A DNA stretch of 64,000 bases from Tabrizicola_A aquatica (GCA_965194375.1 CBDAEL010000003.1); one strand, 5' to 3'; positions 35,796 through 44,604 are shown, counted from the first letter of the stretch. A program made the numbers and translations. Notes: generated by a model not told the origin, from the letters alone.

Positions 35796-37541
35796 GTGAC
35801 CGACCAAACGCCCTCAAAGAGCCCGCTCTTCCGCCGCTACTGGCGCGATTACCTCAAGTCGGAGACGGCTATGATCGGGCTGGCCTTTGGCCTGATGCTG
35901 ATCGAAGGGGCCACATTGGGCGCGCTGGCCCGTGCGATCGAACCCTTGTTCGATCAGGTGTTCAAAACCGGCGGCCAAGGCCCGCTTCTGGCGGTGGGGC
36001 TTATCATCTTTGGCCTGTTCGCCGTGCGTGGTCTGGCGACCATCGCCTCGCGCACGGTCATTTCGGCGGTGACCCAAAAGGTCGCGGCGGCCATGCAATC
36101 GGCACTTCTCCGCCATCTCCTGACGCTGGAGGGTGCGTTCTTTCAGCAAAACGCCCCCGGCGCGCTGATTGAACGGGTGCAAGGTGACACGCTGGCCGTG
36201 CAAAGCCTGTGGAGCGCGGTGGTCACCGGGATTGGCCGCGACCTCTTCAGCCTGATCTTTCTGTTTGCCGTGGCGCTTTCGATCGATCCGGTCTGGACGC
36301 TGGCCGCCCTTGTCGGGGCGCCTTTGCTGATCCTGCCGTCGCTGGCCGTGCAGCGCTATATCCGGCGCAAGACCACCCACCTGCGCGATCAGGCCGGACT
36401 GCGCGCGACCCGGCTGGATGAGATTTTTCACGGCATTCAAGCGGTCAAACTGAACCGGATGGAAGCCTATCAGGCCGGGCGGTTTGACCGCGTCCTTGGC
36501 CTCATCCGCCGGGCAGAGGTCAAGATCATGGCCGGGCGCGCGCTGATGCCCGGGATGATGGATTTTGTCACAGGTTTTGGCTTTTTCGCCGTTCTTTTGA
36601 TGGCAGGAGGAGAGATTGCCAGTGGCGAACGCACCACCGGCGAATTCATGTCCTTCTTCACCGCCATGTCGCTGACCTTTCAACCCCTGCGCCGTTTGGG
36701 CGATCTGTCGGGCACATGGCAGGTGGCCGCGGCCAGTCTGGAGCGGATCTATGAGCTGTTCGACACCCAGCCCGTTCAGACCCGCCCCGCCACCAGCGCA
36801 GCGCTTCCCGCCCCCGGCGCGCCCGAGATCCGCTTTGACGCCGTTACCTTTGCCTATGGCGACCAGCCCATCCTGCGGGGCCTAAGTTTTACCGCGCCAG
36901 CCGGGGCGACCACCGCGATTGTCGGCGCCTCGGGTGCGGGCAAATCGACGGTGTTCCAGCTGTTGACCGGGCTTTTGGACCCGGCGGCGGGCAAAGTCCT
37001 GATCGGTGGGATCGACGCGTCCAGCCTTGCACTGTCGGACCAGCGCCGCCTTTTTGCCAGTGTGACGCAGGACTCTGCCTTGTTTGATGAAACCTTGCGC
37101 GACAACATCGCGCTGGGGCGGGACCTGCCCGATGCGGCACTGCAGGCCGCCTGCCATGACGCCCATGTGGCTGATTTCCTGCCGCAACTGTCGCAAGGGA
37201 TCGACACCCCGGTCGGCCCGCGCGGCTCGGCCTTGTCAGGCGGTCAACGCCAGCGCGTGGCCATCGCCCGCGCCTTGGCGCAGGACCGCCCCGTATTGCT
37301 CTTGGATGAGGCCACCAGCGCTTTGGACGCCCAGTCCGAAGCTGCCGTGGCCGATGCCCTGTCCAAGGCCGCGCAGGGGCGCACGACGCTGATCATCGCC
37401 CACAGGCTTGCGACAGTGCGGGCGGCCAACCATATCCTTGTGATGGACCAAGGCCGCGTGGTTGAAGAGGGCACGCATGACGCGCTGATCGCGCAGAACG
37501 GGCTTTACGCGCGGCTTTATCAGTTACAATTCAAGGGCTAA
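35796..37541 (+). CDS. MsbA-like ABC exporter (fused membrane and ATPase domains)
   Basis: 581 aa. About six membrane helices in the first 320 residues, then the nucleotide-binding domain with Walker A GASGAGKSTVFQLL, signature LSGGQRQRVAIARAL, Walker B PVLLLDEATSALD and H-loop IIAHRLATV. Half-transporter of the lipid/drug flippase type (lipid A flippase MsbA or a multidrug exporter). I use the GTG at 35796 with AAAGG six nt upstream; a TTG 18 nt earlier is possible. ygfZ follows 3 nt after the stop. Confidence 0.92.
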   Translation: MTDQTPSKSPLFRRYWRDYLKSETAMIGLAFGLMLIEGATLGALARAIEPLFDQVFKTGGQGPLLAVGLIIFGLFAVRGLATIASRTVISAVTQKVAAAMQSALLRHLLTLEGAFFQQNAPGALIERVQGDTLAVQSLWSAVVTGIGRDLFSLIFLFAVALSIDPVWTLAALVGAPLLILPSLAVQRYIRRKTTHLRDQAGLRATRLDEIFHGIQAVKLNRMEAYQAGRFDRVLGLIRRAEVKIMAGRALMPGMMDFVTGFGFFAVLLMAGGEIASGERTTGEFMSFFTAMSLTFQPLRRLGDLSGTWQVAAASLERIYELFDTQPVQTRPATSAALPAPGAPEIRFDAVTFAYGDQPILRGLSFTAPAGATTAIVGASGAGKSTVFQLLTGLLDPAAGKVLIGGIDASSLALSDQRRLFASVTQDSALFDETLRDNIALGRDLPDAALQAACHDAHVADFLPQLSQGIDTPVGPRGSALSGGQRQRVAIARALAQDRPVLLLDEATSALDAQSEAAVADALSKAAQGRTTLIIAHRLATVRAANHILVMDQGRVVEEGTHDALIAQNGLYARLYQLQFKG

Positions 37542-37544
37542 GCC

Positions 37545-38309
37545 ATGGATAGGACGTCAGGCGAAACCGCCTCGGATCGCCGCATCTTTCAGATCTCCGG
37601 GGCCGATGCGCTGCCTTTTTTGCAGGGGCTGACGTCGAATGACGTGCTGCCGCTGGCCAAGGCACCGGGCATCGTCTGGACCGCGCTTTTGACGCCGCAA
37701 GGCAAGTATCTGGCTGACTTCTTCGTGGTGAACACCGGCGAGATGCTCTTGCTCGACATCAACGAGAGCTTGGCCGACACCACCCTGCGCCGCCTGACCA
37801 TGTACAAGCTGCGCAGCGACGTGGCCTTTGGTCCAAGCGCACTGATGGCGATCCGTGGGCTGGGTGAGACCCCCGTAGATGCCCTGCCCGACCCGCGCCA
37901 TGAGGCGCTGGGCTGGCGGGCCTATCGCAGCTTGGGGGACACCCCGCAGATCGACTGGGACACGATCCGCGTCGCCCATGTGATACCCGAAAGCGGGCTC
38001 GAGCTGATCCCCGATGACAGCTATCTGTTGGAAAACGGATTTGAACGGCTACATGGCGTGAATTTCCGCAAGGGCTGCTATGTCGGCCAAGAAGTCACCG
38101 CGCGGATGAAGCACAAGACCGAACTGCGCAAGGGTCTGACGCGGGTGACGATTGACGGGCAAGCCCCAGTGGGAACCGATGTTCTGGCCGCAGGCAAGGT
38201 GGTGGGGCGGCTTTTCACCCAATCAGGGACCCATGCGCTGGCCCATCTGCGCCTTGATCAGGCCAAAGGAATCATGACCGCCGGATCAGCCCGGATCACC
38301 CTCGACTGA
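37545..38309 (+). CDS. ygfZ: YgfZ/IBA57-type folate-binding Fe-S cluster protein
   Basis: 254 aa. The signature KGCYVGQEVTARM with the conserved redox-active Cys is present, along with the N-terminal GADALPFLQGLTSNDV typical of the GcvT-fold group. Family members assist assembly or repair of certain [4Fe-4S] proteins with tetrahydrofolate. Immediately downstream of the exporter gene. An IscU-like gene lies 475 nt further on the same strand, across hisI. Confidence 0.9.
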   Translation: MDRTSGETASDRRIFQISGADALPFLQGLTSNDVLPLAKAPGIVWTALLTPQGKYLADFFVVNTGEMLLLDINESLADTTLRRLTMYKLRSDVAFGPSALMAIRGLGETPVDALPDPRHEALGWRAYRSLGDTPQIDWDTIRVAHVIPESGLELIPDDSYLLENGFERLHGVNFRKGCYVGQEVTARMKHKTELRKGLTRVTIDGQAPVGTDVLAAGKVVGRLFTQSGTHALAHLRLDQAKGIMTAGSARITLD

Positions 38310-38360
38310 CCAAGACCGCAGCTTGTGCGGCGGATGCCGACAGGCCGCGCGCGGGCCCCC

Positions 38361-38720
38361 TCATGCCATGGGCGTCAGGATCTCAACCTCTTCGCAGTCC
38401 CGCAGGGCGGTGTAAAAACATGACCGTCGGTTGGTATGACAGGCCGGCCCCTCTTGGGTCACAAGCGCCAACAGGCAATCGCGGTCGCAATCCAACCGCA
38501 ACTCCACCAGCCGTTGGACATGACCCGATGTTTCGCCCTTGGCCCAAAACGCCTGACGCGACCGGCTCCAATATGTGACGTTGCCAGTCTCCAGCGTCCG
38601 CGCGAGACTTGTCGCGTTCATCCAGGCAAACATCAACACCTCGCCCGTCTGATGGTCTTGCGCGATGCAGGGGATCAGGCCGTTGGCATCATACTTTAGG
38701 CTTGCAGGATCAAAGGGCAT
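38361..38720 (-). CDS. hisI: Phosphoribosyl-AMP cyclohydrolase
   Basis: 119 aa, monofunctional HisI (no fused HisE). Metal and catalytic motifs: LMFAWMNATSLARTLETG, YWSRSRQAFWAKGETSGH, and LDCDRDCLLALV plus ACHTNRRSCFY carry the zinc cysteines and Mg-binding Asp residues. Third step of histidine synthesis. Convergent with ygfZ; other his genes are elsewhere. Confidence 0.96.
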   Translation of the reverse strand: MPFDPASLKYDANGLIPCIAQDHQTGEVLMFAWMNATSLARTLETGNVTYWSRSRQAFWAKGETSGHVQRLVELRLDCDRDCLLALVTQEGPACHTNRRSCFYTALRDCEEVEILTPMA

Positions 38721-38783
38721 CGGGTTGGTCCTTGGCGGCGGTTGAATTGCGGCCTATCTCATAGGCAGTCGAAGGGGAAGTCT

Positions 38784-39230
38784 ATGGCCGACAGCGATCT
38801 GATCAAGCTTTACTCGGGCCGGATTTTGGAGCTCGCGGCCTCGATCCCGCATCAGGGCCGACTTTCGGCGCCGATGGGCAGCGCAAAGAAACGCTCGCCC
38901 CTGTGTGGGTCAACCGTCACGGTGGATGTGGTCGTGAAGGATGGCCGGATCACCCAGTTTGCACAGGACGTCAAGGCTTGCGCGCTTGGCCAAGCCTCCG
39001 CCTCGGTTCTGGGGCGTGTGCTGGTTGGCAAGGACCGCGCCGAGCTTGAGGCGGCGCGTGACAGCCTGCGTGCCATGCTCAGAGACGCAGGCCCCGTTCC
39101 TGCGGCGCCCTTTGAGGGCTACGAGGTGCTGATCCCGGCGCGCGAGTACAAGAACCGCCACGCCTCAATCCTCCTCCCGCTGGAGGCCGCCTGCGAGGCG
39201 ATGATCGCGGCCGAAAGCGCCGGGACATAA
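38784..39230 (+). CDS. IscU/SufU-like iron-sulfur scaffold protein, lacking the third cysteine
   Basis: 148 aa. Start at MADSDLIKLYSG (AAGGGGAAG upstream); 14 codons upstream are open without need. Of the three scaffold cysteines, the first two are seen: C41 in SPLCGSTV and C66 in KACALGQASAS. Where SufU has C-A-T-L near the C-terminus this protein has H-A-S-I-L, so the third ligand appears to be missing; a Cys at 137 is out of register. Also CGS replaces the usual CGD. It could be a degenerate or specialised scaffold. Divergent from hisI by 63 nt. Confidence 0.8.
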   Translation: MADSDLIKLYSGRILELAASIPHQGRLSAPMGSAKKRSPLCGSTVTVDVVVKDGRITQFAQDVKACALGQASASVLGRVLVGKDRAELEAARDSLRAMLRDAGPVPAAPFEGYEVLIPAREYKNRHASILLPLEAACEAMIAAESAGT

Positions 39231-39234
39231 AAAA

Positions 39235-39263
39235 ACCGCCGCCCCCTTAAGGGAGACGGCGGT
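39235..39263 (-). terminator. Terminator for the 40-aa membrane protein gene
   Basis: Stem ACCGCCG / CGGCGGT with an inner CCC-TTAA-GGG hairpin; read leftwards it is followed by TTTTTTT. May also stop rightward transcription from the IscU-like gene, whose stop is 4 nt away. Confidence 0.75.
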
Positions 39264-39364
39264 CAGGCGCGTATCTATCATCGGCGGGCCGGGGCTTGCC
39301 TAGCGGCGCATCCCTTGGGGACAGATGCGCGGCACCGATGGGCAAAGATCGCAGGCAGAACAGA

Positions 39365-39487
39365 TCAGAAGGCGCCGGACAGCGTCAGCCCGGCATAAAG
39401 CATCACAAACAGCGACAGCACACCGGCGGCATCTTCGATCAGCGTGGCGCGCGAACGATTCACGATTTCGGCAATCTCAGTCAGCAT
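39365..39487 (-). CDS. 40-aa single-span membrane protein with SOS-type promoter
   Basis: MLTEIAEIVNRSRATLIEDA is the N-terminal half: charged and amphipathic. Residues 20-40 (AGVLSLFVMLYAGLTLSGAF plus one Ala) form one membrane helix, ending with the protein. A strong SD (AGGAG, 6 nt spacing) supports translation. Upstream is a promoter TTGACG-N18-AACAAT embraced by two LexA-type boxes, and a terminator follows, so it is a complete monocistronic unit between the IscU-like gene and recG. No known family is recognised. Small LexA-controlled membrane proteins elsewhere inhibit division (SidA in Caulobacter) or depolarise the membrane (TisB); a similar role is inference. Confidence 0.75.
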   Translation of the reverse strand: MLTEIAEIVNRSRATLIEDAAGVLSLFVMLYAGLTLSGAF

Positions 39488-39512
39488 GGCTGTCTCCTGT
39501 GGTTGTTGCCGT

Positions 39513-39542
39513 ATTGTTCTCATGAGATTCGCAATGCGTCAA
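39513..39542 (-). promoter_or_regulatory. Promoter of the 40-aa gene
   Basis: On the minus strand TTGACG (39542-39537), 18-nt spacer, AACAAT (39518-39513), about 25 nt before the start codon. Both elements abut or overlap LexA-type boxes. Confidence 0.65.
39516..39530 (-). promoter_or_regulatory. LexA-type box 2 (one mismatch)
   Basis: On the minus strand GAATCTCATGAGAAC, i.e. GTTC-N7-ATTC on the plus strand: seven of eight consensus bases of the alphaproteobacterial GTTC-N7-GTTC box. Overlaps the -10 and spacer. Confidence 0.55.
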
Positions 39543-39557
39543 GAACTTTATGAGAAC
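39543..39557 (-). promoter_or_regulatory. LexA box 1 (perfect GTTC-N7-GTTC)
   Basis: Minus strand GTTCTCATAAAGTTC, an exact match to the GTTC-N7-GTTC direct repeat described for LexA of Rhodobacter and Rhizobium, immediately adjoining the -35 TTGACG. A third GTTC lies 6 nt further upstream. Confidence 0.75.
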
Positions 39558-39644
39558 ATTTGAGAACAAAGCGGCACTTTGCGTTAGGCTGTTCGTGGTC
39601 GGGCAACAAAAATACGCCTGTTCACCACCGAACCCAAGCACCCC

Positions 39645-41729
39645 TCAGCCGACTGACAAAAGCCGAATTGCGCGGTCCTGATCCAACAGCCATAACAGGT
39701 GCCGCGCCGCGCGCCCGCGCGGGCTGTCGAGCGTGGGGTCATCTGCCAAGAGACGCCGCGCATCCGTCTGGGCAATCGCCATCAGACCCGCCTGCCGCTC
39801 CAGATCCGCCACGCGAAAACGCGGCAAGCCGGATTGCGCCGTGCCGATCAGGTCCCCTGCCCCGCGCATCGCCAGATCTTCTTCGGCGATGCGAAAGCCG
39901 TCCTCAGTGTCGCGCAGCACCGTCAAGCGCCGCTCGCCACTTTCTGACAAGGGGGCTTGATACATCAAGAGGCACGTCGAGGCGGCACTCCCGCGCCCGA
40001 CACGCCCGCGCAACTGATGGAGCTGGGCGAGCCCGAAAATCTCGGCCCGTTCGATCACCATGATCGAGGCATTGGGCACGTTGACGCCGACTTCGATCAC
40101 CGTGGTGGCGACCAGAACCTTGGTCTCGCCCGCCACGAACCGCGCCATGGCTGCGTCTTTCTCCACCGGGGCCATCTGCCCATGCACAAGGCCAACACAG
40201 TCACCCAAAGCCGCGCGCAGGCTGGCAAAGCGCGCCTCGGCGCTGGCATAGTCGAGCACCTCACTGTCCTCGACCAAGGGGCAGACCCAATAGGCCTGCC
40301 GCCCTTCGGCCACCGCCCGAGCCATATGGCCCACCACCTCATCCAGCCGGGTGGAGGACACCAGAACCGTCTTGATCGGCTTACGGCCTGCGGGCTTTTC
40401 ATCCAGCACCGACACATCCATGTCACCGTAACTGGCCAAAGCAAGGCTGCGCGGGATGGGGGTGGCGGTCATCACCAGCACATCGGCCATCTCGCCCTTG
40501 GCACCCAGCTCCATGCGCTGCGCCACACCAAAGCGGTGCTGTTCATCAACGATGGCAAGGCGAAGATCTTGGAACACCACGTCTTTTTGAAAGACCGCAT
40601 GGGTGCCGACCAAAATGCCGATCTGACCTTGGGCAAGGGCTGCCAGTTTGGCCGCCCGCTCGCCCCCCTTGTCGCGTCCCGTGAGAATCTCCAGCCGGAC
40701 CCCGGCAGCGGCGGCCAAAGGGGCGAGCCCTTCGTAATGCTGACGGGCCAAGATTTCGGTCGGGGCCATCATCACCCCCTGCCCGCCCGCTTCGACCGCG
40801 ATCAAAAGCGACATCAACGCGACCAGCGTCTTGCCCGCCCCGACATCGCCCTGCAAAAGCCGGTTCATCCGCAACGGACTTTCCATATCCAGCGCGATCT
40901 CACCCACCGCGCGGGTTTGGGCCGTCGTCGGAGCATAGGGCAGGCTTTGCAAGACCTTGGCCTGCAGCGCGCCTGTGCCGCGCGTCACCTGCCCCTTGGC
41001 GCGGCGCAATTGGCTGCGCGCCAAAGACAGCGTCAGCTGATGGGCAAAAAGCTCATCATAGGCCAGCCGCTGCCGGGCGGGGGCGGTCATGGCCAGATCC
41101 GCAGCGCCTTCCGGGGCATGGGCGGCGCGCACAGCGGCCTGCCAGCCGGGCCAGCCCTCACGCGCCAAAAGCGGGCCATCAATCCATTCAGGCAGATCGG
41201 GCGCGCGTGCGAGCGCACCCTCGGCGGCCTTTGCCAAAGCGCGCTGACCAAGCCCCGCGCCCAAGGGATAGACCGGCTCCCACAGGGGCAGATCTTTGGC
41301 CTCTTCAGGGCGCAAGACATGATCGGGGTGGACGATTTGCGCAATGCTATCAAAGATTTCCAGCTTGCCCGAGATCAGGCGACGCTGCCCTGTCGGCAAA
41401 AGCTTTTGCAGGTAGTCCCCCCGGGCATGGAAGAACACCAATTGGAATTCCGTCGCGGCATCGCGCACCATCACCCGGTAGGGCTTGCCTTTCTGGCGCG
41501 GCGGCACGTGGCCACCGACGTCAACCTCGACGGTTACGGTGCAAGGTGGCACCACATCGCGGATGCTGGGCTTGCGGCTGCGGTCAATCGCGGCATGGGG
41601 CAAAAGATACAACAGATCCTTGGGCTTGGTCACACCCAGCGCGCCAAAGGCCTGCGCGGTTTTCGGCCCCACGCCCTCGAGCGTTTCAAGATCGGCAAAG
41701 AGCGGAAACAGGGCCTCGGGGCGGGTCAT
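39645..41729 (-). CDS. recG: ATP-dependent DNA helicase RecG
   Basis: 694 aa. N-terminal wedge/OB domain, Walker A QGDVGAGKTLVAL, DEQH box VDEQHRFG, motif III MTATPIPRSLAL, and the C-terminal helicase motifs QLRGRVGRG and TRG hairpin region. Reverses stalled forks and processes Holliday junctions. The start overlaps the ligA stop (ATGA), so ligA-recG form a translationally coupled repair unit. Length is standard. Confidence 0.97.
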   Translation of the reverse strand: MTRPEALFPLFADLETLEGVGPKTAQAFGALGVTKPKDLLYLLPHAAIDRSRKPSIRDVVPPCTVTVEVDVGGHVPPRQKGKPYRVMVRDAATEFQLVFFHARGDYLQKLLPTGQRRLISGKLEIFDSIAQIVHPDHVLRPEEAKDLPLWEPVYPLGAGLGQRALAKAAEGALARAPDLPEWIDGPLLAREGWPGWQAAVRAAHAPEGAADLAMTAPARQRLAYDELFAHQLTLSLARSQLRRAKGQVTRGTGALQAKVLQSLPYAPTTAQTRAVGEIALDMESPLRMNRLLQGDVGAGKTLVALMSLLIAVEAGGQGVMMAPTEILARQHYEGLAPLAAAAGVRLEILTGRDKGGERAAKLAALAQGQIGILVGTHAVFQKDVVFQDLRLAIVDEQHRFGVAQRMELGAKGEMADVLVMTATPIPRSLALASYGDMDVSVLDEKPAGRKPIKTVLVSSTRLDEVVGHMARAVAEGRQAYWVCPLVEDSEVLDYASAEARFASLRAALGDCVGLVHGQMAPVEKDAAMARFVAGETKVLVATTVIEVGVNVPNASIMVIERAEIFGLAQLHQLRGRVGRGSAASTCLLMYQAPLSESGERRLTVLRDTEDGFRIAEEDLAMRGAGDLIGTAQSGLPRFRVADLERQAGLMAIAQTDARRLLADDPTLDSPRGRAARHLLWLLDQDRAIRLLSVG

Positions 41730-43840
41730 CCGGCGCCTGCAAGGTCAAGCCAGGCCTCTTCGGTCAGAATGGCGATGCCCAGCCGTTCGGCCTCTTTCGC
41801 TTTGGAACCGGCACCGGGGCCCGCCACCAGAAAATCGGTCTTGGCGCTGACCGACCCTGCCACTTTGGCCCCCAGCGCCTCGGCCCGGGCCTTGGCCTCG
41901 GCGCGGGTCATGCGTTCTAGCGTGCCGGTGAAAACGACCGTCTTGCCCGCTATGGCACTGTCGCCCTTTGGTTTTTCCACCGGCTGGGGGTCAAGCTGGG
42001 CGACCAGCGCATCAATTGCGGCGCGTTCGGCGGGGTTTTGAAACGCCTCGGTCAGGGAACTGGCCAGCACGCCGCCGACCCCGTCAATCGCGGTTAACTC
42101 GGTCCATTCCGGGTTGCCGGGGGTTGCGGAGGTCACGGCGGCCTCAAACGCGGGCCATGTGCTGTAATGACGGGCCAAAAGCCCTGCCGCCGCCTCACCC
42201 GCGTGGCGGATACCAAGGGCGAAGATCAACCGATCCAGCCCGATCCGGCGCTTGGCCTCAATCGCGGCAAACAGCTTGGCGACCGAGGTTTTGCCATAGC
42301 CGTCGCGGTTTTCCAGCCGGCCCAGATTGGCCCCATCGCGCGCGGCAAGGGTGAAGATATCCGCCGGGGTTCTGATCGGCAGCACCCGGTCATTGAAGAA
42401 CATCTCAATCTGCTTGGCGCCCAGACCTTCAATGTCAAAGGCCCCGCGTGAGACGAAATGCTTCAGCCGTTCAATGGCTTGCGCGGGACAGATCAACCCG
42501 CCGGTGCAGCGGCGCACCGCGTCCCCCTCGGCCCGGTGCGCCTCGGACCCACATTCGGGGCACAGGGTGGGAAAGAGGAAGGCTTGGGCGTCAGGCAGGC
42601 GTTGGGCCAGATCCACATCGTTGATCTTCGGGATCACGTCCCCCGCCCGGTACACCTGCACCCAGTCGCCAATGCGAATATCCTTGCCACTGCGGATCGG
42701 GTGGCCCTTGGCGTCACGCCCGGCGATGTAATCTTCGTTGTGCAAGGTCGCGTTCGACACCACCACACCGCCCACCGTAACCGGCGCAAGCCGGGCGACA
42801 GGGGACAAAGCCCCCGTGCGACCAACCTGAATGTCGATCCCTTCAAGCCGGGTCCAAGCCAGTTCGGCGGGGAATTTATGCGCAATCGCCCAGCGCGGGG
42901 TGGTGGACCGAAAGCCCAGCCGCGCCTGCAAGGCAAGGTCGTTCACCTTGTAGACCACGCCATCAATGTCATAGCCCAAGCTGGCGCGCTGCGCCTCGAT
43001 CCTGCGGTACTGTGCCACAAGGGCTTCGGGGCTGTTGGCCAAAACGGTCAGCGGGTTGGTCTGAAACCCCATGTCGCGCAACCGCTGGATCGCGCCAAAC
43101 TGGGTGTCAGACAAAGGTGCGGACAGATCGCCCCAGGCATAGGCGAAAAAGCGCAAGGGGCGGGCGGCGGTGATCGTCGCATCCAACTGGCGCAAAGACC
43201 CGGCAGCGGCGTTGCGGGGGTTGGCAAAGATCTTGTCACCATTGGCCGCTTGCCGGGCGTTCAACGCGGCGAAATCGGCGTGGGACATATAGACCTCGCC
43301 GCGCACCTCCATCACATCCGGCGCGCTGGTGACGTGCTGGGGAATATCGGCAATCGTGCGGGCATTGTCGGTGACGTTTTCGCCCACCGCGCCATCCCCG
43401 CGCGTGGCCGCCTGCACCAGAACGCCGCCCTCATAGCGCAAGGACAAGGACAGCCCGTCAATCTTGGGCTCGGCTGTAAAGGCCAAGGGGCCGCTATGGC
43501 CCAAAAAGCTGCGGATGCGGTACGCAAAATCGGTGATGTCGCTGTCTTCAAAAGCATTTTCCAACGACAACATCGGCACGGCATGGGTGATTTTGCCAAA
43601 CCCGCCGCCCAGACCGCCGCCCACCTGATCGGAGGGGCTGTCTGCCCGTTTCAGCGCGGGAAACCGCGCCTCGATGGCGGCATTGCGCCGTTTCAGGGCG
43701 TCGTATTCGGCATCCGTTATCTCGGGCGCGTCGAGCGTGTGATAGGCGCGGTTGGCCTCAGCCAGCGCTTGCGCCAGCCGGGCAAGCTCACCCCGGGCCT
43801 CAGCCTCGGTCAGCTGATCAACATCGCTTCGCACTGGCAT
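41726..43840 (-). CDS. ligA: NAD-dependent DNA ligase
   Basis: 704 aa. Adenylation lysine K126 in AEPKIDGLSLSLRYEGG, NAD-binding Ia domain at the N-terminus, four-cysteine zinc finger CPECGSEAHRAEG...RRCTGGLICPAQ, helix-hairpin-helix repeats and a C-terminal BRCT domain (VVFTGTLERMTRAEAKARAE). Seals nicks in replication and repair. Start is MPVRSDVDQL. Upstream lies ctrA on the same strand, 50 nt away. Confidence 0.98.
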   Translation of the reverse strand: MPVRSDVDQLTEAEARGELARLAQALAEANRAYHTLDAPEITDAEYDALKRRNAAIEARFPALKRADSPSDQVGGGLGGGFGKITHAVPMLSLENAFEDSDITDFAYRIRSFLGHSGPLAFTAEPKIDGLSLSLRYEGGVLVQAATRGDGAVGENVTDNARTIADIPQHVTSAPDVMEVRGEVYMSHADFAALNARQAANGDKIFANPRNAAAGSLRQLDATITAARPLRFFAYAWGDLSAPLSDTQFGAIQRLRDMGFQTNPLTVLANSPEALVAQYRRIEAQRASLGYDIDGVVYKVNDLALQARLGFRSTTPRWAIAHKFPAELAWTRLEGIDIQVGRTGALSPVARLAPVTVGGVVVSNATLHNEDYIAGRDAKGHPIRSGKDIRIGDWVQVYRAGDVIPKINDVDLAQRLPDAQAFLFPTLCPECGSEAHRAEGDAVRRCTGGLICPAQAIERLKHFVSRGAFDIEGLGAKQIEMFFNDRVLPIRTPADIFTLAARDGANLGRLENRDGYGKTSVAKLFAAIEAKRRIGLDRLIFALGIRHAGEAAAGLLARHYSTWPAFEAAVTSATPGNPEWTELTAIDGVGGVLASSLTEAFQNPAERAAIDALVAQLDPQPVEKPKGDSAIAGKTVVFTGTLERMTRAEAKARAEALGAKVAGSVSAKTDFLVAGPGAGSKAKEAERLGIAILTEEAWLDLAGAG

Positions 43841-43890
43841 CCCGCCCTCCCCCTTGCGCGCCCCAAGTTATGGGGCGGCGCGGGAAAGGT

Positions 43891-44604
43891 CTAGGCGTCA
43901 CGCAGTGGCCGCAAGGTTCCCCACCGCGACCGCCGGTTCGCGCAGCACATAGCCCCGCCCCCAGACGGTTTCGATGTAGTTCTGCCCCCCGTCGCCTCAG
44001 CCAGCTTTTTGCGCAGCTTGCAGATGAAGACGTCGATGATCTTCAGCTCCGGCTCATCCATGCCGCCGTAAAGATGGTTGAGGAACATCTCCTTGGTCAG
44101 CGTGGTGCCCTTGCGCAAGGACAACAGCTCCAGCATCTGGTATTCCTTGCCGGTCAGATGTACGGCCTTGCCGCCGACATCCACCGTCTTGGCGTCAAGA
44201 TTCACATGCACCGCCCCCGTGCGAATGACCGATTGGCTGTGCCCCTTGGACCGGCGAATGATGGCGTGAATCCGAGCCACCAATTCCTCACGGTGGAAGG
44301 GTTTGGTCAGGTAATCATCGGCCCCAAAGCCGAACCCTTTGATCTTACTGTCGGTATCATCCGACCCGGACAGGATCAGGATCGGGGTTTCGACCCGTGC
44401 AAGGCGCAACTGGCGCAACACCTCTTGGCCGGACATATCGGGCAGGTTCAGATCCAAAAGGATCAAATCGTAGTCATAAAGCTTGGCCAGATCGATCCCA
44501 TCTTCGCCCAGATCGGTGCAAAAGACGTTCAGATTGGCATGTGTCAACATCAGCTCGATACTGCGCGACGTCGTGGGATCGTCCTCAACCAAAAGAATAC
44601 GCAT
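43891..44604 (-). CDS. ctrA: Cell-cycle response regulator CtrA with C-terminal frameshift
   Basis: 237 aa as read. Receiver domain with phospho-acceptor D51 (LLDLNLPDMSG), acidic pocket EDDP and Lys101; OmpR-type DNA-binding domain with recognition helix around DEPELKIIDVFICKLRKKL. After residue 207 the chain runs into RTTSKPSGGGAMCC, unlike any CtrA. One extra base in the G6 run (plus-strand C run 43985-43990) restores QNYIETVWGRGYVLREPAVA and a stop at 43898, giving 235 aa. So the wing of the winged helix is lost by a one-base deletion: a real mutation or a homopolymer sequencing error. Preceded by sciP and a CtrA half-site. Confidence 0.9.
   Translation of the reverse strand: MRILLVEDDPTTSRSIELMLTHANLNVFCTDLGEDGIDLAKLYDYDLILLDLNLPDMSGQEVLRQLRLARVETPILILSGSDDTDSKIKGFGFGADDYLTKPFHREELVARIHAIIRRSKGHSQSVIRTGAVHVNLDAKTVDVGGKAVHLTGKEYQMLELLSLRKGTTLTKEMFLNHLYGGMDEPELKIIDVFICKLRKKLAEATGGRTTSKPSGGGAMCCANRRSRWGTLRPLRDA

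Noticed and set aside
39957..42041. 694-codon plus-strand frame opposite recG
   Set aside because: Antisense of recG codons; rich in His, Gln, Arg with no domain; RecG motifs on the other strand are complete.
42458..43894. 478-codon plus-strand frame opposite ligA
   Set aside because: Antisense shadow of ligA with no recognisable domain or SD.
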